DNA of 64,000 bases from Gaiellasilicea sp963811885 (GCA_963811885.1 CAWETB010000002.1:62001-126000), one strand, 5' to 3'; numbered from the stretch's first letter, positions 8,827-17,923 are shown. Notes: generated by a model from the letters alone, not told the origin. Program-made: numbers and translations.

Positions 8827-9426
8827 ATGCGCATCCTTGATCGCTCTCTGTCGAGGCTGCCGAGGCCGTACCGGACATTGATCGACTGGGCGCTCACGCT
8901 TTGTGTGGCGGTGTTCGGAATCCTCATCTTCCAGGCGGAGGTCGCGAAGCCGTACCGGATTCCCACGGCCTCGATGGAGCCGACGCTGCATTGCGGGAAG
9001 CCTGCCGACGGTTGCCGGGCGCAAGTCTCCGATCGGGTGATCGCGAACCGGATCGTGTACCGGTTCCAGGCGCCGAAACGGGGCGACATCGTCGTCTTCG
9101 ATGCGCCGGCCACAGTCCAGTCGGCCTGCAACGCAGCGGGCGTGTTCGTCAAGCGGATCATCGGACTGCCCGGCGAGAAAGTCTCCATGCGCAGCGGCGA
9201 CGTTTTCATCGACGGGATTCGGTTGAACGAGCGGTACCTCGCCTCCGGCGGCCGTGGCTCCGAAAGCGGCGAGTGGCCACGAAGCCCGCAGACCGGATAC
9301 TTCGTGCTCGGCGACAACCGCACGATGTCTTGCGACTCACGACGCTGGGGAACCGTGCCGCGTCGGAGCATCATCGGTCGGGTCGATGCGCGGTATTGGC
9401 CCCCGAATCGCGCCGGCGAACCCTAG
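8827..9426 (+). CDS. lepB: Type I signal peptidase
   Basis: This 199-residue enzyme removes signal peptides on the outer face of the membrane. One membrane segment (about 19-38, LTLCVAVFGILIFQAEV) precedes the catalytic-serine box IPTASMEPTL. Further motifs are RGDIVVFDAP, VKRIIGLPGEKV with the general-base lysine, and GDNRTMSCDSR. The length suits a single-membrane-pass Gram-positive enzyme. It stands alone, with no exported-protein operon around it. Confidence 0.93.
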   Translation: MRILDRSLSRLPRPYRTLIDWALTLCVAVFGILIFQAEVAKPYRIPTASMEPTLHCGKPADGCRAQVSDRVIANRIVYRFQAPKRGDIVVFDAPATVQSACNAAGVFVKRIIGLPGEKVSMRSGDVFIDGIRLNERYLASGGRGSESGEWPRSPQTGYFVLGDNRTMSCDSRRWGTVPRRSIIGRVDARYWPPNRAGEP

Positions 9427-9481
9427 GAGCACAACCCCGGCGACGCCCGGCGCAGCACCTCCGTCTGCAATCCTTCGCCCG

Positions 9482-9937
9482 ATGGCCGACTTTCGCTGGG
9501 ATGGAGACGAGCGTGGCGAAGGTGTCGCCGACGCGGCAGCGTTCGCGGCCGGCGCCGTCGAACTGGTCGAGGCGATGCAGCTCGAGAAGTGGGTGGCCGA
9601 ACAGCCCGAGGTCCATCTTCTGCCGCATCTCGAACGCGCCTGCCGATCGCTTCCGCTCCGGTTCGAGGAGGCGCGCTCAGCTGCCGACGGCGCCTTCGAT
9701 GTGCGCCTTCGCTGGACGGGCGAGACGCCGTCGGTCGGCGAGATCCGTGCGGCCGTCTTCACGCTCGTCGGCAGCTTCGCCGAGCTCTCCACCTACGTGA
9801 AGCAGCGCCGGATCGAGGAAACAGAGGACGGCGACCGGACGTTCCTGTTCGAGATCGTCACCGGCTTCGTCGACGGCGAGAGTCGGTTCGCCCCGCACGG
9901 GCATTCCGTGCGAGTGCATGTCTCCGCACTTGCCTAG
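9482..9937 (+). CDS. Hypothetical protein, 151 residues
   Basis: I do not recognise the family. It is soluble and acidic, with a conserved-looking middle section LPHLERACRSLPLRFEE and a later FVDGESRFAPHGHSVR. Coding bias matches the neighbours. The ATG at 9482 is the first in-frame start after the signal peptidase gene, 55 bases downstream. Confidence 0.6.
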   Translation: MADFRWDGDERGEGVADAAAFAAGAVELVEAMQLEKWVAEQPEVHLLPHLERACRSLPLRFEEARSAADGAFDVRLRWTGETPSVGEIRAAVFTLVGSFAELSTYVKQRRIEETEDGDRTFLFEIVTGFVDGESRFAPHGHSVRVHVSALA

Positions 9938-9944
9938 CCACGCT

Positions 9945-10820
9945 CTAGCGAGGGGCGGTGAGTGTCCTGAGCGCTTTCGCGACGATCGCAAGTCGTGGCG
10001 GCTCCCACCCCTGTCGATCGTCCGGTGGCCAGGCATAGGCGGGAGCGTCGCCGACGAGGAGACCTGAGAGCTCGGGTCGATCGAGCTCTCGGGCCGACCA
10101 GTCGTACAGGGGTCGAAGGCGCGGGACGATCACGGCGTAGTCGAGCGCGCGGCCGAGCCTGTGCTCGAGTTGGAGGTAGTCCTCGAGCTCACCGTCGGCG
10201 GGGTAGTCGTCGGGGAGGACGCGTCCCATCGCGAGGAAGAGGTCGACCGTGCCGCGGCGCGGGTCACCCAGAGTTGGGCCGCCGAGGGCGATGCGGCCCA
10301 GCGCGAGCCGGGGGGCGGCGACGAGAGCGTGTGCATAGAGGACGCGGGCGAGGACGACGTTGAGGAAAAAGCGCTCGATTCGGTTCTCGCCGGCGGCGAG
10401 GTCACGGTGGTCGAGGTAGGCCGCGACGATGCTCGCGTTGTGCGCGCGGTACCACGTTCGCGCCGTCGGCTGAGCGATGAAGGCCGTCCAGTGGTCGACC
10501 GTGTCGGTCGAGGGTGAGCCGGGTCGGCCCGAGGAGCGTCCGAAGGCTTCGCAGCTGTCGCGGAGGAGCCGCTCGTTCATCGCGCGCCACCAGCTGCTGC
10601 CCGGCCGCGTGCCGTCGAGCGCGTTCAGCACGCCGCGCTCTGCCATCCAGCGCGTGAAGGCGAGTGCGGCTCGACGGAACCGCGGGCGCTGCGACCGCCT
10701 GCCGGTCGGGTCGTCGTAGATCGAGCTGGCCAGGGCGAGCCGTCCGGCCGGGTCGTCTCGGACGGCGGCGATCTGGGCGGCCGCGAAAGCGGCGGCGTCC
10801 CCATGCTTGTCGTCTGCCAC
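9945..10820 (-). CDS. Hypothetical protein, 291 residues
   Basis: A soluble, largely helical protein without a motif I can name. Notable stretches are FTRWMAERGVLNALDG, WWRAMNERLLRD, HWTAFIAQPTARTWYRAHN and FFLNVVLARVLYAHALV. The middle arrangement of His, Trp and Arg resembles proteins seen only in actinobacteria as conserved hypotheticals. It starts with GTG at 10820; CATAGG lies 7 bases upstream, fitting a leaderless start. Confidence 0.6.
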   Translation of the reverse strand: MADDKHGDAAAFAAAQIAAVRDDPAGRLALASSIYDDPTGRRSQRPRFRRAALAFTRWMAERGVLNALDGTRPGSSWWRAMNERLLRDSCEAFGRSSGRPGSPSTDTVDHWTAFIAQPTARTWYRAHNASIVAAYLDHRDLAAGENRIERFFLNVVLARVLYAHALVAAPRLALGRIALGGPTLGDPRRGTVDLFLAMGRVLPDDYPADGELEDYLQLEHRLGRALDYAVIVPRLRPLYDWSARELDRPELSGLLVGDAPAYAWPPDDRQGWEPPRLAIVAKALRTLTAPR

Positions 10821-10888
10821 GTCGCCGCCTATGCAGCATTCTTGCGCACACGACCCGCCCGCCCGACGCGCGCCGGCAATGCAGGTTT

Positions 10889-11275
10889 ATGCTCCGGGCC
10901 ATGTTCGGCGTGATGACACGGGCGAAGTCGGTGAAGAACCGCACCATCTCCCTCGCGCGGCTGAACATCGAGCTTGCCAAGCTCGAGGCAAAACAGAAGG
11001 CGACGGCGATCGGGACCGGCGCGGGCCTCGCGGCTCTTGCCGGCGTTCTGGTCGTCTACGCAATCGGCTTCGCCTTCGCCGCGGCGGCGGCAGGGCTCAG
11101 CGAAGCCCTCTCGCTGTGGCTCTCCCTGCTGATCGTGGCGGGCATCCTGTTCCTCGTCGCGGCCATCGTTGTGTTCCTGGCAGTGCGTTTCTTCAAGAAG
11201 GCGTCGCCGCCGACGCCCGACCAGGCCCTCGAAGAGGCGGCCCGGACGCTCGGGACGTTCGAGAGCCATGTCTGA
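10889..11275 (+). CDS. Phage holin-X-like membrane protein
   Basis: The protein (128 residues) has an amphipathic N-terminal region and two adjacent membrane helices (ALAGVLVVYAIGFAFAAAAA and SLLIVAGILFLVAAIVVFLA). This is the layout of the actinobacterial holin-X superfamily, which is chromosomal and normally not a phage lysis gene. ATG 10889 is first; ATG 10901 and 10910 are alternatives. It overlaps by 8 bases with the DUF3618 gene, its usual partner. Confidence 0.75.
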   Translation: MLRAMFGVMTRAKSVKNRTISLARLNIELAKLEAKQKATAIGTGAGLAALAGVLVVYAIGFAFAAAAAGLSEALSLWLSLLIVAGILFLVAAIVVFLAVRFFKKASPPTPDQALEEAARTLGTFESHV

Positions 11276-11468
11276 GAAGCGCGGCACTGCGGAGATCCGC
11301 AAGGAGATCGCCGCCGAGCGGCAGCGCCTCGACAACGATCTCAACGAGCTGAAAGGCGAAGTGCGATCGCTCGTGCCGCTGGCCGCTGCGGGTCTCGCGG
11401 TGGTGGCGCTCGTCACGTTTCGCAAGAGCGCACGGTCAGGCCTCCGGTTGATGTGGAGGCTGATCTAG
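11268..11468 (+). CDS. DUF3618 membrane protein
   Basis: A 66-residue protein with the DUF3618 N-terminal helix (RKEIAAERQRLDNDLNELK) followed by one membrane span (LVPLAAAGLAVVALVTF). The pairing with a holin-X-like gene is common in actinobacteria; the pair may act at the membrane in stress, but no role is proven. Its start overlaps the end of the upstream gene. Confidence 0.8.
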   Translation: MSEKRGTAEIRKEIAAERQRLDNDLNELKGEVRSLVPLAAAGLAVVALVTFRKSARSGLRLMWRLI

Positions 11469-11502
11469 ACCGCAGCTCGATCGACGGCGCCTTGCGCGCC
11501 CG

Positions 11503-11994
11503 TCACTCGGTGACGCGCCGACGCACCATGGTCGCCAGCATCGTCGCCACATGCACGCGCCCGCCCTCCTGCTCGGCGTGCGCGTCGCCGCGGCAGACGG
11601 TCAGGGTGCGCCCGGCGCGGACGACCTCTCCCACCGCAACGAGGCTGTGGCCGTCCGCCGGTGCCAGGAGGTTGACCTTCAGCTCGACGGTGAGCACCTC
11701 CGCGTCGCTCGGCATCAGGGTGAGCGCCGCGTAGCCGCAGGCGCTGTCGAGCACGGCGACGACCACCCCCGCGTGCAGGAAGCCATCCTGCTGGGAGAGG
11801 TGCGGCTCGATCGGCAGGGCGATCTCGACGCGACCGGCCGCGACGTCTGCGAGCTCGGCGCCGAGCGTCGCCATCGCGCCCTGGCGGGCGAAGCTCGCGC
11901 GAACGCGCGCGACGGTGGTTTCGTCGAGCGGCGCCGACACTCCCGCATCATCCGAAATCGGCGGTTCGGCCGAATACCTTGCGCCTCCATGCAC
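11503..11994 (-). CDS. PaaI-type hotdog thioesterase
   Basis: The hotdog core is clear: LPIEPHLSQQDGFLHAGVVVAVLDSACGYAAL holds the PaaI catalytic pattern (N/Q...HGG..tlaD), here with Q and FLHAGV. It continues with TVELKVNLLAPADG and GEVVRAGRTLTVCRGDA. It should hydrolyse a small acyl-CoA thioester. The start is uncertain: ATG 11994 and GTG 11940 are both in frame, and the second gives a length nearer the family norm. Confidence 0.82.
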   Translation of the reverse strand: MHGGARYSAEPPISDDAGVSAPLDETTVARVRASFARQGAMATLGAELADVAAGRVEIALPIEPHLSQQDGFLHAGVVVAVLDSACGYAALTLMPSDAEVLTVELKVNLLAPADGHSLVAVGEVVRAGRTLTVCRGDAHAEQEGGRVHVATMLATMVRRRVTE

Positions 11995-12036
11995 CTTGTG
12001 CTTCTATGCATAGGACTTCGAGCCGTGGAGGACGGC

Positions 12037-12399
12037 ATGCACATCGACAAGGATCTCGTCGCAGCCTCGGCCACGCCGCTCGTGCTCGCGATCCTCGCCG
12101 AGAGTGAGAGCTACGGCTACGCCATCCTGAAGCAGGTGCGTGCACTCTCCGGGGGCGAGCTCGAGTGGACCGACGGCATGCTCTATCCGCTTCTCCACCG
12201 CCTCCGCCGGCTCGGGTACGTGACGACGGAGTGGCGAATGCCCCCGGAAGGGCGTCGCCGCCAGTACTACATGATCACCGACGACGGACGAACGGCACTC
12301 GCGGAGCAGCACCGCCAGTGGGTGGCCGTCACCCGGGCGCTGAACGACGTCTGGCCGGGCTCCGGCGTGCTGCTGACGACGGCTCTCGGCGAGGGGTGA
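12037..12399 (+). CDS. PadR-family transcriptional regulator
   Basis: This 120-residue winged-helix regulator shows PLVLAILAESESYGYAILKQV and GMLYPLLHRLRRLGYV, the core PadR signature. GGAGG 5-6 bases before ATG 12037 decides the start. It is followed after 3 bases by the membrane protein gene at 12403, the usual PadR plus permease-prefix arrangement, in which PadR represses the pair. TATGCATA at about 12005 just upstream is a short palindrome that could be an operator. Confidence 0.88.
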   Translation: MHIDKDLVAASATPLVLAILAESESYGYAILKQVRALSGGELEWTDGMLYPLLHRLRRLGYVTTEWRMPPEGRRRQYYMITDDGRTALAEQHRQWVAVTRALNDVWPGSGVLLTTALGEG

Positions 12400-12402
12400 G
12401 CA

Positions 12403-13743
12403 ATGGAGAGCGTTGACGCACAGATCGCAGAGTGGCGGGCCTACGTCGAGGACGCCCCGGGCGTCAACGGCCGCGACGTCGATGAGCTGGAGGATCATCT
12501 TCGACATCAGATCGCCGAGCTGAACGCGGCCGGTCTCACAGCCGACGAGGGCTTCCTGATCGCCGTGAAACGGCTGGGCGACGTCGACAGTCTCTCCCGA
12601 GAGTACGCGCGCGAGCACAGCGGGCGACTCTGGAAACAGCTCCTCCTCACAGGTGACGACGAGCCGGCGCTCCCGACCAGCGGCCTCGTCGAGACGCTCG
12701 CCTTCGCCGTGGCTGCGGCCGTCGTGATCCAGATTGCACGCCTGGCCGCCGGAGGCCTCGATGACGCGCCGACCTGGTTCGTGCGGAACCTCAGTCTGTT
12801 CGTGCTGCCGTTCCTGGCCGCGTACTTCGCCCGCCGGCGGCAGCTCGACACCAGGCAATGGCTGTTGACTGCGGTGCCGTTCGTCCTCGCGGCGCTCGTG
12901 GTCAACCTCTATCCCTGGGGCACCGACTCCGACACCGAGGTCCTCGTCGCGGCCCATCTCCCCGTCTTCCTCTGGTTCGTCGTCGCCTTCCCGTACATGG
13001 GCGGCACGCTCCGGTCGCACGAGCGGCGCATGGACTTCGTCCGCTTCACGGGCGAGTGGTTCATCTACTACGTGCTGATCGCGCTCGGGGGCGGCGTGCT
13101 CATGGGGTTGACCGGTGCGATCCTCGAGCCGACGGGCGTCGACGTCGATCGGGTCGCCGAGTGGGTGGTGCCCTCAGGAGCGGCAGGTGCGGTGATCGTC
13201 GCCGCGTGGCTCGTCGAGTCGAAGCAGCGGGTCGTGGAGAACATGGCGCCGGTGCTGACGATGCTCTTCACGCCGCTGTTCGCGGTGATGCTGGCCGCCA
13301 CCGCCGTCGTCTACGCCGTGACCGGGCTCGGCGACGCGTTCGATCGCGACCTCGTCAGCGTCTTCGACGCCCTGCTGATCGTCGTCCTCGCGCTCGTCCT
13401 CTACGGGATGTCCGCTCGTGACCCGTCCACGTCGCCGAACTGGATGGACCGCATCCAGCTGGTCGCCGTCGTCAGCGCCCTCGTGCTCGACCTGATGGTG
13501 CTCGGCGCGATGGTCGCTCGAATCGGCGATGTCGGTTTCAGCCCGAATCGAACGGCCGCGCTCGGGATCAACATCGTCCTCCTCGTCAACCTGGCCGGGG
13601 CCGCCTGGCTCTCCGCCCGCTTCCTCACGGGGCGCACCCGCCTCCACCGGCTCGAGCGCTGGCAGACCACCTATCTGCCCGTTTTCGCCCTCTGGGCCGC
13701 CGCGGTCGTCGTCATCCTGCCGCCGCTGTTCAGCTTCGACTGA
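12403..13743 (+). CDS. Membrane protein with N-terminal permease-prefix (HAAS) domain
   Basis: Residues 1-75 form the HAAS/permease-prefix helical domain (WRAYVEDAPGVNGRDVDELEDHLR, split by VKRLGDVDSLSREYA). About nine membrane helices follow from residue 95, resembling DUF4153-like proteins. HAAS domains are known to occur in proteins encoded directly after PadR regulators, as here. A transport or signalling role is likely but unspecified. The ATG is 3 bases after the padR stop. Confidence 0.78.
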   Translation: MESVDAQIAEWRAYVEDAPGVNGRDVDELEDHLRHQIAELNAAGLTADEGFLIAVKRLGDVDSLSREYAREHSGRLWKQLLLTGDDEPALPTSGLVETLAFAVAAAVVIQIARLAAGGLDDAPTWFVRNLSLFVLPFLAAYFARRRQLDTRQWLLTAVPFVLAALVVNLYPWGTDSDTEVLVAAHLPVFLWFVVAFPYMGGTLRSHERRMDFVRFTGEWFIYYVLIALGGGVLMGLTGAILEPTGVDVDRVAEWVVPSGAAGAVIVAAWLVESKQRVVENMAPVLTMLFTPLFAVMLAATAVVYAVTGLGDAFDRDLVSVFDALLIVVLALVLYGMSARDPSTSPNWMDRIQLVAVVSALVLDLMVLGAMVARIGDVGFSPNRTAALGINIVLLVNLAGAAWLSARFLTGRTRLHRLERWQTTYLPVFALWAAAVVVILPPLFSFD

Positions 13744-13770
13744 GCCGCGTCGTCGCGGCGCAGCGTTCAG

Positions 13771-13776
13771 TAGCAT
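13771..13776 (+). promoter_or_regulatory. Leaderless-type -10 box TAGCAT
   Basis: TAGCAT is 6 bases before GTG 13783, the first base of the MBL-fold gene. Confidence 0.5.
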
Positions 13777-13782
13777 CGCGTC

Positions 13783-14445
13783 GTGCGCGAGCTGAGTCCT
13801 GGACTGTGGCACTGGCAGGCACAGCACCCCGGGTGGCGGGAGAGCGAGCCGTGGGACCCGAACGTCTCGTCCTATGCGATCGCCGACGACGAACGCCTGC
13901 TGCTGTTCGACCCGCTGGGCGTGCCGAGCGAGATCGAGGCGCTCGCGGCCGAGCGCGAGACGGCGATCGTGCTCACGGCGCCGTGGCACGAGCGGGATGC
14001 CGAGCAGCTCGTCGAGCGGCTCGGGGCGCCTGTCTACACGCCGCTGCCCGACAGCGCGCAGTTCCTCATGGACACGTACGGCCTCACCGCCGAGCAGGCC
14101 GGCGACGGCAGTCCCGACGTCGTCTGGCTGCTCCGCGAGAACAAGGGCGAGGCACGCCCGTACGCGTCCGGCGACCGGCTGCCGTTCGGCGCCGACGTGT
14201 TTCCCGGGCACAAGGCGAACGACACCGTGCTCTGGGTCGAGAGCCAGCGCGCCGTGATCTCGGGCGACACGCTCGTCGACTTCGGCGACGGCCTCGAGAT
14301 CAACGAGAGGTGGCTGCAGCCCGGCGTGACGCGCGAGGAGATCGCCGCAGGGCTGCGTCCGCTGCTCGAGCTACCGGTGGAGCACGTGCTCGCGACGCAC
14401 GGCGGGCCGTCCGACCGTGCCGCCCTCGAGCGCGCGTTGTCCTAG
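13783..14445 (+). CDS. Degenerate MBL-fold hydrolase
   Basis: The 220-residue protein has the metallo-beta-lactamase outline: substrate-proximal strands (YAIADDERLLLFDPLG), TAPWHERDAEQL in place of HxHxDH, and later PGHKANDTVLWV, VISGDTLVDFGDGLEI and LATHGGPSDRAAL. The first metal motif keeps H-E-R-D, so zinc binding is probably altered. Relatives are annotated as MBL-fold hydrolases of unknown substrate. It converges with the AlkZ-like gene, the last 4 bases overlapping. Confidence 0.75.
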   Translation: MRELSPGLWHWQAQHPGWRESEPWDPNVSSYAIADDERLLLFDPLGVPSEIEALAAERETAIVLTAPWHERDAEQLVERLGAPVYTPLPDSAQFLMDTYGLTAEQAGDGSPDVVWLLRENKGEARPYASGDRLPFGADVFPGHKANDTVLWVESQRAVISGDTLVDFGDGLEINERWLQPGVTREEIAAGLRPLLELPVEHVLATHGGPSDRAALERALS

Positions 14446-15661
14446 GGTCGCGCGAGAAACAGTCGCTTCTCCGTCGCGAGGTGCGGCGGCCACTCGAGGC
14501 GAGTCGCGCCCGCGAAGCGCAGGTAGGCGCGAAGCGCATCCCGCATCGCGTCGACGAAGCCCTCGGTGCGGCGCCGGCGCGAAGCCGTCCTCCCACCAGA
14601 GGTCGAGCACCTGCACCTGGCCGCCGTCGCGGTCGATGCGCGGCTCGATCCGGCCGACGAGGCGGTCGCGGAAGAGCATCGGCAGCACGTACCAGCCCCA
14701 GCGGCGCTTGGCCGGCGGGACGAAGAGCTCCCAGACGTAGTCGAACTCGAACAGGGATCCGAGCAATGGTCGGTCCCACACCAACGGATCGAACGGCGGC
14801 AGGAAGGCGACCGAGGGCGGCGGCTCCGGGGGAGCCTCCAGCAGTCCGACCTCGTCCGCGAGGACGAAGCGCTTCCCGCGGACACCCTCGATCTCGACAG
14901 GGACGAGCTCGCCGTCGTCGACGAGCTCCTCGCGCAGCGCCGTTCTGCCCGGAGCCTCCGGCCACCTCGGATCCGGCTTGGCGGGACCGATGCCGCCGAA
15001 GATGTCTGCTCCCCCGACGCCGAGGAGGCCGTGGGCGCGGTAGCGCGAGAGGAGCTTGTGCCGGAGCTGCTCCGTCAGCGGGACGCTGTGCGCGAGCACG
15101 TCAGCCGGCAGCAGCCGTTCGAGGAGGTCGTAGTAGCGGCGGTTGCCGTCGCGTCGCGCGAGGCCGAGCACGCCGGTGACGGCGTACGCCTCGAGCACCG
15201 CCCGAACGGTGTTCGTCGGGACACCGAACCAGTCGGTCGTCCCACCCTGCGCGCGCTCGAAGTCGAGTGACGACAGCGGGCCGTCGGCGCGGATCCGGTC
15301 GAGCACGCGGCCGGCCACCTCGGCGTTCTCGGCGAGGAGGCGCGGCCGGGTGCCGGCTCAACGTCCCGCGGAACCACGGGAAGTCGCTCGTCAGGACGAA
15401 GGAGAGGCCCTTGTTGTACGCCTCGAAGATCTCGCGCCGCTCGTAGAGCAGGTCGCACCAGGCGGGGTCGTAGTCGGCGACGCGCGCGTGCAGGACGAGG
15501 TCGTGGGTGCGACCGGCGACCGCAAGCGGATCGAACTGGATCGAGCCGAGACGACGGAAGACCTCGAGCACCGCGTCGGGTCCTCCTTCGAGCGAACGCG
15601 CCGGACCGAGCGCGTGGCGCGCGACGAGAAAGCGGCGTGCGGCCTCACCGGTGACCCTCAC
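14442..15661 (-). CDS. AlkZ/YcaQ-like DNA glycosylase, HTH_42 family (two frameshifts)
   Basis: Joined across three frames this is a full-length (about 405 residues) winged-helix protein of the HTH_42 family, whose characterised members unhook DNA crosslinks and excise alkylated bases. Signatures are VFRRLGSIQFDPLAVAGRTH, YDPAWCDLLYERREIFEAYNK, ADIFGGIGPAKPDPRW, SVAFLPPFDPLVWDRPLL and the ending TRLEWPPHLATEKRLFL. Breaks lie near 15340 and 14575. The Q-x-D sequence in SIQFDPL is at the position of the family's catalytic Q residues. A second paralogue is at 24794. Confidence 0.82.
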
Positions 15662-15727
15662 CGCCGGGGACGCTAGCGGGTCGCGACCGGCGACGCTGCA
15701 CGATGGCCACTAGCCATACTCCTTGTC

Positions 15728-16294
15728 ATGACCACCGGGCTGGGAGTCGGCGGGGACGTCGAGCAGGCTCTGGAGAACGTCGGCGTCCCCAGCTACGTCC
15801 TCGACACGACGGGGATCGTTCGTTGGATCAATCCGGCCGCCGAGCGGCTGCTCGGCAACGTTCGCGGTCGCCACATCACCTCCGTCGTCGCGCCCGAGGA
15901 CAGCAGGCGCGCCCGCGAGCTGTTCACCCGGAAGGTGCTCGGCACCGCCGCGGCCACGGACGCACCGGGCGTCCTGCTCTCGACGACCGGGCAGCGGGTG
16001 GCTGTGGAGATCAGCGCGGTGTCGCTCAAGAACGGCGAACAGGTCGTCGGCGTCTTCGGGCTGCTGGAGGAACGCCCTGACAACACGCCCATAGCGCCAC
16101 ACCCGCACCTCACTCCCCGCCAGGTCGAGGTGCTTCGCCTGCTCGAGCAGGGCCGCTCGACGAAGCAGATCGCCGCCGAGCTTCACCTGAGCACCGAAAC
16201 GGTCAGGAACCACATCCGCCGTCTCTTCCGGGCTCTCGGCGTCAACTCCCGGCTCGAAGCCGTCGCCGCCGCCCGCACCGCCACGCCTCACTGA
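15728..16294 (+). CDS. PAS-LuxR transcriptional regulator
   Basis: Residues 10-120 form a PAS domain (VPSYVLDTTGIVRWINPAAERLLG and GEQVVGVFGLLE). Residues 128-185 are a LuxR/FixJ helix-turn-helix (LTPRQVEVLRLLEQGRSTK, AAELHLSTETVRNHIRRL). It lacks a receiver domain, so it is probably a one-component sensor of a small ligand or redox state. CATACT lies 7 bases before the ATG. The target genes are unknown; the collagen-like gene is immediately downstream with its own promoter region. Confidence 0.88.
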   Translation: MTTGLGVGGDVEQALENVGVPSYVLDTTGIVRWINPAAERLLGNVRGRHITSVVAPEDSRRARELFTRKVLGTAAATDAPGVLLSTTGQRVAVEISAVSLKNGEQVVGVFGLLEERPDNTPIAPHPHLTPRQVEVLRLLEQGRSTKQIAAELHLSTETVRNHIRRLFRALGVNSRLEAVAAARTATPH

Positions 16295-16429
16295 GAGCGC
16301 TCTGAAGGCGCTGTGAGGCTGGACTCAACTGGGTCTAGCGACCGTGCCTCGGCCGCCCGTACGTTCATGTCATCGAACCCGCGGCATCGTGCCGAGCGGG
16401 TAACGGGTTACCGAAAGGACTCACTGAAA

Positions 16430-17294
16430 ATGTTCAAGGGAAAGCGTTTCACGCCGGCGATGATCGTTGCGATGATCGCGCTTGCCGTTGCGCTGAGCGG
16501 GACGGCTGTTGCCGGCACCGCGAAGCTGATCACCGGCAGCCAGATCGCGAACGGCACGATCAAGCTGGCTCACCTCAACACGAGCACGAAGGCGGCGCTC
16601 AAGGGCAAGACCGCGGCGCGACCGGCGCGCAGGGCGCCGTTGGCGCCCAGGGTGCCCAGGGCCGCAGGGCGTCACCGGTGCGAAGGGCGACGCTGGCGCA
16701 ACTGGCGCCAAGGGCGCCCCCGGCACCGACGGCATCAACGGCAAGGACGGCAAGGACGGCAAGGACGCACCGACGATGCTTCGCCTCGACGGTGACTTCG
16801 CGGGTACCAACGCCAGTGTCGCTACGACGCTCGATGGCGTCCAGTTCGGCCCGTATCCCGATAGCTCGTGGGGCGGTTCGGTCAAGCTTCAACGGACTGA
16901 ACGGTCGGACACTCGACTCCATCACGCAGTTGTCCTACACCGTCATGCACTCGACGCTGGACGACAGTCCGATCTCATCGCCGTACCTGAGGGTCTTCCT
17001 GACCAACGGTACAGGACGTGGTCTTCGATGCGACGCAGTGTGCGACCACGGTTCCGGCCGAGGACGTGTTCAACACCTACGAGGTGACGACGGCTACCAA
17101 GCTGCGCTACGACGACGACGCGTGCGGTGCTGCATACGATCCGCAGACGTGGGCCGAGGTCGTTGCAGACCATGGTTCGGAAGTCATCAGTGGCATCTAC
17201 GTGACGACAGGATTCTCTGGGGGCGCGCCGATCTCAGCACTCCTCCGCACGCTTGAAGGTGAACGGCACCGAGTACACCTTCGGGGCCGCGTAA
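16430..17294 (+). CDS. Secreted collagen-like repeat protein (about six frame breaks)
   Basis: A signal sequence (AMIVAMIALAVALSGTAVA) is followed by a short conserved segment (ITGSQIANGTIKLAHL), a Gly-X-Y repeat block (16600-16770, recoverable as GAKGDAGATGAKGAPG then GKDGKDGKD) and a C-terminal domain of about 165 residues containing DATQCATTVPAEDVF and YDDDACGAAYDPQTW. The reading frame changes near 16615, 16668, 16892, 17015, 17228 and 17245, ending at TAA 17292-17294. Proteins with this N-terminal segment and collagen repeats are common at the surface of Thermoleophilia. AAGGAC upstream supports ATG 16430. A terminator hairpin follows. Confidence 0.7.
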
Positions 17295-17320
17295 CCCATC
17301 AAGTAGCACGGATGGAATGG

Positions 17321-17350
17321 AAGGGCCGGGGTCACATCTACCCGGCCCTT
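17321..17350. terminator. Terminator hairpin after the collagen-like gene
   Basis: A 10-bp perfect stem (AAGGGCCGGG with CCCGGCCCTT) around a 10-base loop lies 26 bases after the collagen-like stop. A G and a C outside extend it to 11 bp. There is little T-tract, so termination strength is uncertain. Confidence 0.7.
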
Positions 17351-17388
17351 CTGCGTGCCAGGCTACGCGGGTCCTGACGACCGCGGAT

Positions 17389-17604
17389 CTAGGGCAGGCG
17401 CTCCTGGTGGAACTTCTCCTTGTCCTTCTCGCGCCACTCTGCCTCGTAGGCCTCTGCCGCGGCGAACTCCTGCTCCGTCAGTGCCCTCGACCGATCGTCT
17501 TCGTTCGCGGGGTGCTCGCCGGCGATCGTGCGGCGACGCGAGGCCACGAAGGCGATCACCACCAGGGGCACGGCAACCACGGCCATGATGATCCACGGGA
17601 TCAT
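17389..17604 (-). CDS. Small single-span membrane protein
   Basis: This 71-residue protein has one membrane helix (WIIMAVVAVPLVVIAFVAS) and an acidic-basic tail rich in Glu and Lys (EEFAAAEAYEAEW-like). I do not recognise a family. Codon usage is typical of the window. It faces the DUF2007 gene divergently. Confidence 0.5.
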   Translation of the reverse strand: MIPWIIMAVVAVPLVVIAFVASRRRTIAGEHPANEDDRSRALTEQEFAAAEAYEAEWREKDKEKFHQERLP

Positions 17605-17659
17605 TCGCGCAGCCTACCTTGTCGCCCGCGACCGCCCCGCTCGTTCGACGCTCGCGCTG

Positions 17660-17665
17660 TACGCT
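17660..17665 (+). promoter_or_regulatory. Leaderless-type -10 box TACGCT
   Basis: TACGCT is 6 bases before ATG 17672 of the DUF2007 gene. Confidence 0.55.
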
Positions 17666-17671
17666 GCGCCC

Positions 17672-17923
17672 ATGGAGGACACGGTGGTCGTGAAGGTCGT
17701 CGACGACGAGCCCGAGGCTCAGATCGTGTGCGGTCTTCTGCGCTCGAACGGGATCGAGTGCGGCTACCGCGACACCGAGCAGATCGAGTCCTCGCTCGAG
17801 GACTTCACGGCTTCCGGCCCGCGCGAGATCTTCGTCCGTCCGTCCGATCTCGAAGCGGCACAAGCGTTGCTCGGCGCCGAGGCGACGGCTAAGCCGACCT
17901 ACCCTGCGGCGACCGGCCTGTAG
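17672..17923 (+). CDS. DUF2007 signal-transducing-like protein
   Basis: The 83-residue protein matches the DUF2007 pattern: VVVKVVDDEPEAQIVCGLLRS, GIECGYRD and the ending EIFVRPSDLEAAQALLG. The family has a PII-like small fold and unknown function. ATG 17672 sits at the first base of the predicted transcript. Its 3' end overlaps the opposing reductase gene by 25 bases. Confidence 0.8.
   Translation: MEDTVVVKVVDDEPEAQIVCGLLRSNGIECGYRDTEQIESSLEDFTASGPREIFVRPSDLEAAQALLGAEATAKPTYPAATGL

Noticed and set aside
10889..11468. Phage lysis module, because of the holin-like gene.
   Set aside because: The holin-X plus DUF3618 pair is a common chromosomal pair in actinobacteria, and no endolysin or other phage gene is nearby.
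16600..16770. The Gly-X-Y repeats as a CRISPR-like or tandem DNA repeat.
   Set aside because: The repetition is at the codon level (GGC NNN NNN) without constant repeat-spacer units.
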